This document shows, piece by piece, positions 53,832 to 61,387 of a stretch of 64,000 nucleotides of DNA. Positions within the stretch are counted from its first letter, which is position 1. Every line of letters starts with the position of its first letter. The notes beneath the pieces are model-generated. The model did not search any database. It worked only from the letters and a program-made list of their open reading frames with translations, and had not been told where the DNA came from. Made by a program: the position numbers and the translations under genes. The stretch is from a virus. The DNA lies in the IMG/VR virus record IMGVR_UViG_3300008117_000081, positions 1 to 64,000 of that record; one strand, given 5' to 3'.

Positions 53832-53886
53832 ATAACCCCCTAGTTGGCAAGCTTTATGCTTGCTTTGTTGTTATTAGATCGAGTCA
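53831..53886 (-). repeat. 56-bp leader repeat, copy 2
   Basis: Identical to 52801-52856. Confidence 0.85.
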
Positions 53887-53888
53887 GT
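53877..53888 (-). promoter_or_regulatory. Motif A site upstream of 53340-53831
   Basis: Minus strand ACTGACTCGATC. Confidence 0.55.
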
Positions 53889-54179
53889 CTAGACCGGCAA
53901 CCCTTGCGCAGGCGCTGCCCGCCACCGGCCTCGTAGACTATATCGAGCCGGTTTAAAATTATAAAACAGTTTTAACAGGTTTAAAAAAATTTAACCGGTT
54001 AGGACCGGGTAACCTCTAAACCATCTAACCTTACTTCGAGCCGGTCAGGTTCTGGTACCCTGCGAACTCTGGCAGAGCACTTTTTCATAAAAATAGGGCC
54101 CACTGGCCTCTGATCCCTAATAGATCAAACACAGAGGTACCGGTACCCTAATTTTTTTATAATATTTTTTTATTATTTT
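53889..54179. other. Non-coding region with repeats and an AT-rich block, possible origin or control region
   Basis: No supportable gene in about 290 bases. It holds two further motif A-like sites (53941-53952 and 54034-54045, both with GAGCCGG), several CCGGTT/AACCGG and GGTACC words, the palindrome GGTACCGGTACC near 54136-54147, a stem CCTCTG/CAGAGG, and ends in an A/T-only block of about 30 bases (54150-54180). It separates the cassette region from the final microprotein array. Confidence 0.45.
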
Positions 54180-54308
54180 TTAACAGCGTGGCCAGAAATA
54201 ACCGCCGCCTCGCCAACTCGAACACTGACTCATCTCGTGCTTTATAACATCCAGCTTATCTATGAACTCTAGAATATACAACAGATGCTCTAGATCAACT
54301 CTACTCAT
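54180..54308 (-). CDS. Microprotein (42 aa), clear family member
   Basis: Core L-L-Y-I-L-E-F-I-D-K-L-D-V-I-K-H-E-M, then a Gly/Trp tail. ATG overlaps the stop of 54305-54382. Confidence 0.65.
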   Translation of the reverse strand: MSRVDLEHLLYILEFIDKLDVIKHEMSQCSSWRGGGYFWPRC

Positions 54309-54382
54309 AACTCAGCCAACCCCAGCCTCAACAGCGTAAACCACATGCTCAACTCTACATAGAACTCTTCATCAATACTCAT
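54305..54382 (-). CDS. Microprotein (25 aa)
   Basis: L-S-M-W-F-T-L-L-R-L-G-L-A-E-L: little more than the core itself. Overlaps both neighbours. Confidence 0.5.
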   Translation of the reverse strand: MSIDEEFYVELSMWFTLLRLGLAEL

Positions 54383-54635
54383 CATCAAACCGCTCCACTA
54401 GCGTAAATCTTCTCGTGGCCACCACACGACCTGCGTCGTCCCAGAAACTCAAACTCGCGCCATAGACTTCCTGAGGATTCACAAACTCAAAATTACCCAG
54501 CCTATTCAGCGTCAGCTTCGGCCTCTTCTCCCAGACCACCAGATAGTCCATTCCCTCCAGAATACCCAGAGCATTAAACACATCTAGCAGCCGCATCATC
54601 GCGTCAAAATTATCTAGGCTTATAGGTTGATGCAT
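54372..54635 (-). CDS. Microprotein core fused to a longer domain (87 aa)
   Basis: Core M-M-R-L-L-D-V-F-N-A-L-G-I-L-E-G, then a beta-rich domain of 60 residues. Overlaps neighbours by 11 and 26 bases. Confidence 0.6.
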   Translation of the reverse strand: MHQPISLDNFDAMMRLLDVFNALGILEGMDYLVVWEKRPKLTLNRLGNFEFVNPQEVYGASLSFWDDAGRVVATRRFTLVERFDDEY

Positions 54636-54801
54636 ACCAGCTCAGCGCTCCCATCCAGTCCACAAACTCCTGAAACGACGTGGCTCTATCGAGCAAATCC
54701 AGCCGCTGCACCGTGAGAAACATATCTCGCACCACTCGCATATCTTCGCCCGCCATGAGCTCACGCCAGCTCATGGTTCTATACCATGCGCTACGCCGCA
54801 A
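54610..54801 (-). CDS. Microprotein (63 aa)
   Basis: Core R-D-M-F-L-T-V-Q-R-L-D-L-L-D-R-A near residue 25, then F-Q-E-F-V-D-W. Confidence 0.6.
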   Translation of the reverse strand: MRRSAWYRTMSWRELMAGEDMRVVRDMFLTVQRLDLLDRATSFQEFVDWMGALSWYASTYKPR

Positions 54802-54947
54802 TAATAGAGTCTGCTTCCGCTGCCATCAGGCAGCCGGTTCGCCTCTATCATATCGTCTGCTGAGAAAATCCAGATCGTCACCTCGTCACAGACGAAGAGT
54901 CTGCCGATAGTGGCCCAGATAGTCTTGCGTGCTTCAAAGTCTGTCAT
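54771..54947 (-). CDS. Small protein in the array (58 aa)
   Basis: T-I-W-A-T-I-G-R-L-F-V may be a divergent core; the second half is beta-like. Overlaps neighbours on both sides. Confidence 0.5.
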   Translation of the reverse strand: MTDFEARKTIWATIGRLFVCDEVTIWIFSADDMIEANRLPDGSGSRLYYCGVAHGIEP

Positions 54948-55107
54948 AACTAGTTATTATATAGCCTTCGCTGCCCCAATCGATATAGCCAGCCATGCGC
55001 ACACTCACCAGGCCGATTAATCCGAGCTGATGCAGGATGCGAAGCATCGGGCAGATTGCTCGCAGCTCATCGGCCGAATATATGCGCACTTGCTCATTGT
55101 CCGCCAT
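54934..55107 (-). CDS. Microprotein (57 aa)
   Basis: Start at the ATG after CGGAGACGCA. Core C-P-M-L-R-I-L-H-Q-L-G-L-I-G-L-V near residue 20, then a Tyr/Gly tail. Confidence 0.6.
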   Translation of the reverse strand: MADNEQVRIYSADELRAICPMLRILHQLGLIGLVSVRMAGYIDWGSEGYIITSYDRL

Positions 55108-55118
55108 TGCGTCTCCGA

Positions 55119-55253
55119 TCAAGATAGATGACGACCCAGGGTGCTGCCAGTGTGGCAACTAGCTGCGCGGCCGCGAGTATAGGTCTCTATGATATCGCGT
55201 ATGTCTAGCTGTGAGTTTATTACGCCGTTTAGTCTTAGTAGTCGTTGTGGCAT
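55119..55253 (-). CDS. Microprotein (44 aa)
   Basis: Starts directly with the core R-L-L-R-L-N-G-V-I-N-S-Q-L-D-I. The ATG lies inside the end of the next upstream gene. Confidence 0.5.
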   Translation of the reverse strand: MPQRLLRLNGVINSQLDIRDIIETYTRGRAASCHTGSTLGRHLS

Positions 55254-55360
55254 AGCAGCTCTCCGTATTTGATCGCACGCCAGTCTATGTTTAGATTCAA
55301 GAGCGCATAGAGTATGAGCATGCGATGAATCTGATCTTCGGTAAATAGATACTGAGTCAT
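55235..55360 (-). CDS. Microprotein (41 aa), first of the array
   Basis: Core R-M-L-I-L-Y-A-L-L-N-L-N-I-D-W-R-A-I. First gene after the divergent control region. Confidence 0.6.
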   Translation of the reverse strand: MTQYLFTEDQIHRMLILYALLNLNIDWRAIKYGELLCHNDY

Positions 55361-55527
55361 AGTGGTCTCTTAGGTGAGTTAAGTAGTTGTAACCTAACTG
55401 GCAGGGGCCCCCTAACCGCTTCGCGGATCAGGTAAATGCGTGAGAATATTATACTAGATTGACTCGATGAGATGGTAGAATATAGACTATAGAAAAACTG
55501 AGCTACTTAAATGAACAGGAGCATCAC
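55361..55527. promoter_or_regulatory. Divergent control region
   Basis: Separates the leftward microprotein array from the rightward late genes. Plus strand GGTAGAAT near 55472 is one change from motif B. Minus strand AGTATAAT near 55450 could serve the array. GACTCGATGAGA on the plus strand near 55461 recalls motif A in the opposite orientation. Confidence 0.4.
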
Positions 55528-55758
55528 GTGAAAGAATTTCCAGACTGGGACAAGTGGATACTTCAAAAGAAGGCCGATGAGCAGAAACATATTAAGTATC
55601 ATAAAGATGCCGGACATGCATATGCTTCAATAGATCACCCTGCTGCACATGTTCAGCTAAGCAATCCAAAACATCAAGAAAAATTCGACGATCATGTTAA
55701 TAGCTGGTTATCTTTACATGATGAGTCTGGATCAGACAAATATCCGCATGATCACTAA
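55528..55758 (+). CDS. Small His/Asp-rich protein (76 aa, GTG start)
   Basis: GTG after CAGGAGCATCAC. His-rich (K-Y-H-K-D-A-G-H-A-Y, end Y-P-H-D-H). First gene of the late cluster. Not recognised. Confidence 0.6.
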   Translation: MKEFPDWDKWILQKKADEQKHIKYHKDAGHAYASIDHPAAHVQLSNPKHQEKFDDHVNSWLSLHDESGSDKYPHDH

Positions 55759-55771
55759 CACTTAGATATTT

Positions 55772-56404
55772 ATGGAAAAAATATCATATCTACATAACGG
55801 ACAATGGGTACTCGAGAAAGGATCTAGACAGAAGAAAATTCCGTTTAACCCAGATAAGGATATATCTAACAAAGATAGATATAGTGTGCAAGGATGGGTG
55901 ACTGGTGATGTTACTAGTAGTGTAGATAAGCAGGATATTCCTCGCATGAGCGGCAACATGAGAGCTAGAGCTCTTAATAAATTAATGAGACTAGCTCAAT
56001 ATAGAAAAAATCCAATAACTAACAAACTAGAGTTTTTGCTACATAGAGGCGACAATAGTGCTGAAAATTATGCTAGGCGCAATAAGGGCGATCACTATCA
56101 TAACGATGAAATGACAAGTTGGTCATGGACTCCAGGTATTGCTGCAGGTTTTTCACACAATGCTAGTTTCGGAGCAGATGCTAAGCCAGGCGACTTCTCG
56201 AGCGCGTGGGTTCCTGAAGATGACATACATAGTATGCCTAAGATGTATGGACACAGAGGTGGACTGCATGAGCCTGATGGGGCTGCTCTTGGGCCAAACG
56301 AGCCAGACGAAGACTGGGGATCTAGCGCCAAAGAACAGCAGCAGTCTGCATACGGAGAGGATGAGATTCTGGTTGCACCAGGAAAGTTTAAAATCCACAA
56401 ATAA
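55772..56404 (+). CDS. NGQW-tagged ADP-ribosyltransferase-like protein (210 aa)
   Basis: Tag Y-L-H-N-G-Q-W-V-L-E-K at residues 6-16. The rest follows an R-S-E type ADP-ribosyltransferase: L-L-H-R-G at 89-93 (Arg), T-S-W-S-W-T-P at 115-121 (S-x-S), and E-D-E-I-L-V-A-P-G at 196-204 (Glu). NAD-using toxins of this fold modify host proteins; T4 packages Alt in the same way. Substrate unknown. Assignment is by motif order. Confidence 0.65.
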   Translation: MEKISYLHNGQWVLEKGSRQKKIPFNPDKDISNKDRYSVQGWVTGDVTSSVDKQDIPRMSGNMRARALNKLMRLAQYRKNPITNKLEFLLHRGDNSAENYARRNKGDHYHNDEMTSWSWTPGIAAGFSHNASFGADAKPGDFSSAWVPEDDIHSMPKMYGHRGGLHEPDGAALGPNEPDEDWGSSAKEQQQSAYGEDEILVAPGKFKIHK

Positions 56405-56449
56405 AATAGTCTAAAAAGTAAAGGCATACAAGCAGCATGTAGGCTAATC

Positions 56450-56457
56450 GGTATAAT
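56450..56457 (+). promoter_or_regulatory. Motif B (GGTATAAT), leaderless promoter of the sigma gene
   Basis: GGTATAAT, six bases, then ATG at 56464. No -35 box. Confidence 0.7.
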
Positions 56458-56463
56458 CATTTC

Positions 56464-57153
56464 ATGAGCAATAGACTAAAGATTTATTTAGAGCAGATGG
56501 GTGCTATACCGATGCTGACTCTTAAAGAGGAACTCTACTTTGCTAAGCTCGCTTTTGAAGGCGATGAGGCAGCCAAGCAGCGATTAGTAGAGTCAAATCT
56601 GCGACTAGTAGTCTCTATAGCTAAGAAATATACCTATAGCGGCATGGATCTGCTAGATCTTATACAAGAGGGAAATCTTGGCCTCATGAAGGCCGTAGAG
56701 AAATTTGAGTATAAGCGTGGCTATAGATTTAGCACTTATGCAACATGGTGGATACGTCAGTCTATTACTAGAGCCATAGCAGACACTGGAAGAACTGTTC
56801 GACTGCCAGTGCATTTAGTAGAGAGTGTAAATAAAATATTTCAGATCATGAGTCAGCATGTTCGTCTATATGGCAAAGAACCTAATCTAGAAGAACTTAG
56901 TAAACTTATGAACATGAAAGAAGATAAGTTAAAAGATCTGCTAGAGATAGCTAAGATACCACTATCACTAGACAGTAGTCCTAATTCAGAAGAAGACAGA
57001 AGTCTACTAGATAGACTGCATAAGTCTAGCATAGAATTCAGTGCCGACAAGCTAGATACAGAAGATATAGCACGTAACCTAAAGATAATACTGAAAACTC
57101 TTTCACCGCGAGAAGAGAAGATAATGCGTATAAAGTTTGGTATCTCAGACTAG
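56464..57153 (+). CDS. RpoD-like sigma factor lacking region 4.2 (229 aa)
   Basis: Region 1.2 (L-K-I-Y-L-E-Q-M-G), region 2 ([35 protein letters not shown]) and region 3 (R-L-P-V-H) are intact. Region 4.1 begins ([15 protein letters not shown]) and the frame ends two codons later. The helix-turn-helix that binds the -35 box is absent, and no continuation exists in another frame. It should recognise -10-type promoters alone, matching motif B. Its own gene has one. Confidence 0.88.
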   Translation: MSNRLKIYLEQMGAIPMLTLKEELYFAKLAFEGDEAAKQRLVESNLRLVVSIAKKYTYSGMDLLDLIQEGNLGLMKAVEKFEYKRGYRFSTYATWWIRQSITRAIADTGRTVRLPVHLVESVNKIFQIMSQHVRLYGKEPNLEELSKLMNMKEDKLKDLLEIAKIPLSLDSSPNSEEDRSLLDRLHKSSIEFSADKLDTEDIARNLKIILKTLSPREEKIMRIKFGISD

Positions 57154-57174
57154 CAGTCTGATAAAATATAAGCT

Positions 57175-57309
57175 ATGGAAAAAGTTACCTACTTATATAA
57201 TGGTCAGTGGAGCTTAGCGAAGACTGAACAGCCTTTTCAAGCGGGTGAGATTCATGAGCTTGAAGTTCATCCACATATCGATCATCTATATAAAGTAAAA
57301 ACTAAATAA
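57175..57309 (+). CDS. NGQW tag-only short protein (44 aa)
   Basis: M-E-K-V-T-Y-L-Y-N-G-Q-W-S-L-A-K followed by only 28 polar residues. It has the same tag as the enzymes at 14830, 36066 and 55772 but no domain. Could be a remnant of a larger gene or a small virion peptide. Confidence 0.6.
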   Translation: MEKVTYLYNGQWSLAKTEQPFQAGEIHELEVHPHIDHLYKVKTK

Positions 57310-57324
57310 GATAAGAGGCATCTA

Positions 57325-58119
57325 ATGTCGCCACTAGATAAACCAAATCAGCAGTATCCTAAAACAGCCAAGTCATATCCATCTATGATGCCTGATCTTA
57401 TAACTGATATAAGCATCAGAGGCGAATCCTGGGATCAGATAGTTCAAAACAGAGGCATACGCTTTGTGCATCGCATGGCAGCGCCATGCCCTAACATGAA
57501 AAGTCTAGACGATAACAACCACGATCCAGATTGTGCATTTTGCGACAATAGTCAGATAATATATATACAAGAAAAAGAGATATTTGGTGTTTTTACTAAT
57601 AATTCACTAGAAAAACTATTTGAAGTCCAAGGAGTCTGGGAAATAGGGACAGCGGTGATAACGTTCCCTACCGAGTATCCAGATGGCAATCAGGCTGACT
57701 TCAATATATTTGATAAGTTATTGTGCCCTGATTTTCAGATACGTCTAACTGACCTGAGACAATATGACGGAACAAGTGGAGCAACCAGCGTCAAGTATCC
57801 AATAATAAGAGTTTTCGATATATCGTCCGTAGTTAATGGCGCACTTAAGAAGTATGTGCAAGATGTTGATTTTACTATAGTTAATGGCAATATAGTCTGG
57901 GTCGCAGGAAAAGCTCCTAGCTATGATAGCATAGAAGATATAGGTGAAGTGCTATCTATAACATATTCCGCGAATCCTGTGTATAATGTAATGCAGAACA
58001 TGCATGAGATACGCGCCACGCAGCAGATGGTCAATGGTCAAAAAGTAGCTAAACGATTGCCTCAGCATATTATGGTTAAGCGAGATTTTTTATTTAAGCC
58101 GGATGGTAAGGAGCTCTAG
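57325..58119 (+). CDS. Virion/neck-type protein with Cys cluster (264 aa)
   Basis: R-F-V-H-R-M-A-A-P-C-P and D-C-A-F-C-D near residues 45-75 may bind a metal. The rest is beta-rich (D-F-T-I-V-N-G-N-I-V-W). AAGAGGC ribosome site. Position in the late run points to a structural role; the family is not recognised. Confidence 0.6.
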   Translation: MSPLDKPNQQYPKTAKSYPSMMPDLITDISIRGESWDQIVQNRGIRFVHRMAAPCPNMKSLDDNNHDPDCAFCDNSQIIYIQEKEIFGVFTNNSLEKLFEVQGVWEIGTAVITFPTEYPDGNQADFNIFDKLLCPDFQIRLTDLRQYDGTSGATSVKYPIIRVFDISSVVNGALKKYVQDVDFTIVNGNIVWVAGKAPSYDSIEDIGEVLSITYSANPVYNVMQNMHEIRATQQMVNGQKVAKRLPQHIMVKRDFLFKPDGKEL

Positions 58120-58165
58120 CCAGCATTTAAGATATAATGTAAGGGCAAGAGATATTTGGAGTACT

Positions 58166-59677
58166 ATGCCTCAAGCAGCCAGTAAAAAACAATATAGATT
58201 TATGATGCAGATCCTTCATGGGAAAGGCAAGTGCACTCAGGCTCGTGGATGTCCACCTAAAAGTGTAGCCGCAAAATACTCTTCAAATTCAGATGCGCCA
58301 GAAAGTAAAAACAAAAATAGAGGCGGCGATTGGACTAGCGAGCACCATGAAAAACATGGCAAGGGCGAAAAAACAGAGCGCAAATCTAAAAAGAAACTTA
58401 AAAAATCATTTGAGCAATATTATAGAGGACAGGGGGTAGGTCTTGTTGTTACTGACGATAGTGGGCATATTCTTGTTGGCATTGGAAACGATGGTAAATG
58501 GCAAACGCCAGGAGGGCACGTTGATCCCGGTGAAGATTTTGTCCAAGCAGCAAAAAGAGAACTTAAAGAAGAGACAGGACTAGACGCTGGAGATCTAAAT
58601 GAAATTGGTCATGCTAAGATAAACGGTAATGACTCTAAAGTATTTCTAGTAGATTCTTTTGACGGAAAACCAAAAGATACACATGAACTTAAAGATCTGC
58701 AGTTTGCACCTCTTCATAGTCTATTAGACTGGGAACTGCGGGATTGCTGCAGAGTAGGGCTAGAAATGTATGCGCACTCTGCCTTAAAAAAATCCAGCAA
58801 ACTACAAGATCTAGTTATATTAGAGAAACTAAATAAAAATATACTTCGTGGTGATAATCAGCGAACTGCTACATTTGACATAAGTCATGGCGAAGCACTG
58901 AAGCTCATAGGTAATGGCTGCTTCAGAATGCTTAGCACTGCCGTTAAAGATATGAGTGATGAGGATTTTAGAGATGTCAAGATAGATTCCTATACTATAA
59001 GCCTAAGAAAACACATGAATGATGTGTATTCTGGTCGTATAAGTGATGGCCATAAAGTAATACATCAATTTACTAATAAGTCACTGCCTCAGCTCTGTGC
59101 AGATGTCATGTCTGTATTCGAGTGGTACTCAGATGAAGATGAAAAAGTATTCGACATACTAGACGATGAAAAACTTTCAGATGACGCTATATATGGCGGA
59201 CTAGAGCAACTTGCAGATAATTATCGAAAACACAATCTTGCCAATATCTACACTGAAGTAGAAAATATGCGAAAAGAGATACGCAATGGCGTTGCGGTAG
59301 ACCTTCAGCAAGTAGAGTCTAAGATAATGGCGCTATTTGATAAGCTAGAGAATTCGCTACTAACTGTCGTAGATAAGCACAACAAACTAAACCAAGATGC
59401 TGGCAAAGAAATAGAAGATCTAGAGTCTAGGTTGTTAGAACTGCAAGAGAAAGTAGATGAACTTTCTAAAAAACCCTCTAAAGTAGATGTCGTACAATCT
59501 AAAAAGATAGATCCAAAAAAGGTCTACGAAAATGAATACATGTACTTACCTAGACCAAAAATAGAAATAGATAATAAAGGTCAAATATCTATAACATTTG
59601 ACAAAGAATGGACAGATCTAGAAAAATCTAACTTCCTATGTGACATGAAAGCCAGAATAATTAAAAAGGCACGCTAA
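58166..59677 (+). CDS. Nudix-domain structural-region protein (503 aa)
   Basis: Start at the ATG after TTTGGAGTACT; a longer frame begins at 58103. Residues 1-90 are basic (A-A-S-K-K-Q-Y-R-F-M-M). A complete Nudix box lies near 120-143 (G-G-H-V-D-P-G-E, R-E-L-K-E-E-T-G-L). The C-terminal 200 residues are a coiled coil. Nudix enzymes cleave nucleoside diphosphate compounds. A Nudix domain inside the late structural run suggests a virion-borne enzyme or a reused domain. Confidence 0.75.
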   Translation: MPQAASKKQYRFMMQILHGKGKCTQARGCPPKSVAAKYSSNSDAPESKNKNRGGDWTSEHHEKHGKGEKTERKSKKKLKKSFEQYYRGQGVGLVVTDDSGHILVGIGNDGKWQTPGGHVDPGEDFVQAAKRELKEETGLDAGDLNEIGHAKINGNDSKVFLVDSFDGKPKDTHELKDLQFAPLHSLLDWELRDCCRVGLEMYAHSALKKSSKLQDLVILEKLNKNILRGDNQRTATFDISHGEALKLIGNGCFRMLSTAVKDMSDEDFRDVKIDSYTISLRKHMNDVYSGRISDGHKVIHQFTNKSLPQLCADVMSVFEWYSDEDEKVFDILDDEKLSDDAIYGGLEQLADNYRKHNLANIYTEVENMRKEIRNGVAVDLQQVESKIMALFDKLENSLLTVVDKHNKLNQDAGKEIEDLESRLLELQEKVDELSKKPSKVDVVQSKKIDPKKVYENEYMYLPRPKIEIDNKGQISITFDKEWTDLEKSNFLCDMKARIIKKAR

Positions 59678-60399
59678 TGCTAGATGTAGGTCATGAGTTA
59701 GAAAATTTAAAACACAGACTGATGGCAAAAGGCTTTTCTCTAGATGAGGCTGAAAGCATTTGCGATAGTGCATCTGATAATGTAAGAGAAGCTGTAATAG
59801 ATATGGTAGCTGATGCTCTAGAAGAGGCTGTTATAGACGGAGGAGACCATAACTCTCATAAATTTGTACAAGAGCTTATGGCGATACGCGATGGAAATCT
59901 GTTTAAGATAACTACACTATCTGGAAAAACTGACTTTTCGGAACCGCCGTTCCCTATGTTGCCAAAACTACTATCTAATGCAAAAATGGCCCATGATGGC
60001 TCTAGATATAAAAAAATACCTATGCGCGAAAGATCTAGCGAAAGCTCAATGCCAAAAACTATAGAAAACGCAATAAAACAAATCAATAAGCAAAGACTGC
60101 AATTAAAGGCAGACAAGCAGGCAAGACTTGAAAAGCAAAGAGGCGGATCCAGTGATCCTACAGAGTCTATAGACACAATAGAGGCGCTACCTGTGCCGCA
60201 GCATGAATACACATATGATAATTCAAAGTCTGTTGCAACTCAATTTAGAACCGCAAGCGATAAGCAAGATCCTAATTCAAAATGGGTAAGGCCTGCTAAA
60301 AAGGCCGATATGACTGAAAAGCTAGAGCAGATAAATAATCAGCTCCAGGACAGAATAGACGATGCCATACGCTACATTATGGCACAATACGGAGGATGA
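59677..60399 (+). CDS. Hypothetical late protein (240 aa)
   Basis: Helical N-terminus resembling a UBA-like segment (L-M-A-K-G-F-S-L-D-E-A), a basic helix in the middle, and a polar C-terminal half. Overlaps the previous stop by one base. Likely a neck or head-tail protein by position. Confidence 0.6.
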   Translation: MLDVGHELENLKHRLMAKGFSLDEAESICDSASDNVREAVIDMVADALEEAVIDGGDHNSHKFVQELMAIRDGNLFKITTLSGKTDFSEPPFPMLPKLLSNAKMAHDGSRYKKIPMRERSSESSMPKTIENAIKQINKQRLQLKADKQARLEKQRGGSSDPTESIDTIEALPVPQHEYTYDNSKSVATQFRTASDKQDPNSKWVRPAKKADMTEKLEQINNQLQDRIDDAIRYIMAQYGG

Positions 60400-60402
60400 T
60401 CT

Positions 60403-61092
60403 ATGGCTTTTGTTATGTCAGAAGTTGCTCTCCAAAGACTTGTACAGCTAGGAATAGCTAACCTAAAAAATAACAGAGCTGCATTTGATTGCATATTTGC
60501 ACAGTTTCTTAGAAATGAAATGCAGGCGTCCTATGGTCAAGCACACATAGACAAGATATATAATTGGTTTACTACTACAAAAATACCTGTACTACAGGCA
60601 TGGTCCTTTGACCCTACTAAAGTGCCTTCTTTTACGATACATCTTGCAGATGAGAGTGAGGATGAGAGCAGGGCTGCCGTTTCAGATTATTTTGGTTCTG
60701 GCGAGAACTCTGAGATGTTGACTGGTGTCTCTAGCGTTTCATTAGATATAGGGATACATGCCGATAAGTCTAAGGATCATGTTCTTTGGCTTTACTATAT
60801 ACTAAACTATATTCTCTATAAAGAAAAGATGGCTGGGTATAATCTTGGTCTGCAATTATATACATTTAGAGCCTCTGAGTACAATAAAGAGAGCAAGTAT
60901 ATGGCTGATAACGTCTGGTCTAGATGGATAAGATTTAGATGCACAGTCCAGAACTATCTTGAGGGCGATCAATATGTAGAGCCAGTACTAGAGCTAGATA
61001 TAGGTGCTACTACGAACAGCGACATTAATATGTCAGATGGCGATATAGAAGAAGTAGTTACAAACATAAGTCAGTATCGGAGCGATGTATGA
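60403..61092 (+). CDS. Probable tail terminator or neck protein (229 aa)
   Basis: Mixed fold with L-W-L-Y-Y-I-L-N-Y-I-L-Y near residue 128 and an acidic end. Lies two genes before the sheath, where tail completion proteins are usual. No family confirmed. Confidence 0.55.
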   Translation: MAFVMSEVALQRLVQLGIANLKNNRAAFDCIFAQFLRNEMQASYGQAHIDKIYNWFTTTKIPVLQAWSFDPTKVPSFTIHLADESEDESRAAVSDYFGSGENSEMLTGVSSVSLDIGIHADKSKDHVLWLYYILNYILYKEKMAGYNLGLQLYTFRASEYNKESKYMADNVWSRWIRFRCTVQNYLEGDQYVEPVLELDIGATTNSDINMSDGDIEEVVTNISQYRSDV

Positions 61093-61334
61093 ATGATAAT
61101 TTGAAAGCTGAGATAAAAAAAATGGAACTAGAGCGTCATGCCGCCTCTTCAGCGAAAGGACTAGCTCAGAAGAGAGTGAAGTTTGATGTCTGGTTTTCAC
61201 AAAGAAAAGATCTTATACCACCTATACATAAAAAAGAAATATTGGCTGCTGACTTTAAGGCCAGGGGGCTAGAATCAGAAGCCACCATGGAACAGTTTGA
61301 TAGGGCCCTTAAATTATATGGTGTTAGTATTTAA
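61089..61334 (+). CDS. Small late protein (81 aa)
   Basis: Charged helical; ATGA overlap with the previous gene. Last gene before the sheath promoter. Function unknown. Confidence 0.6.
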   Translation: MNDNLKAEIKKMELERHAASSAKGLAQKRVKFDVWFSQRKDLIPPIHKKEILAADFKARGLESEATMEQFDRALKLYGVSI

Positions 61335-61387
61335 CTAAATATGCATGTTATAATGATTAAAGCAATAATGACGCAATAGGAGAAAGT

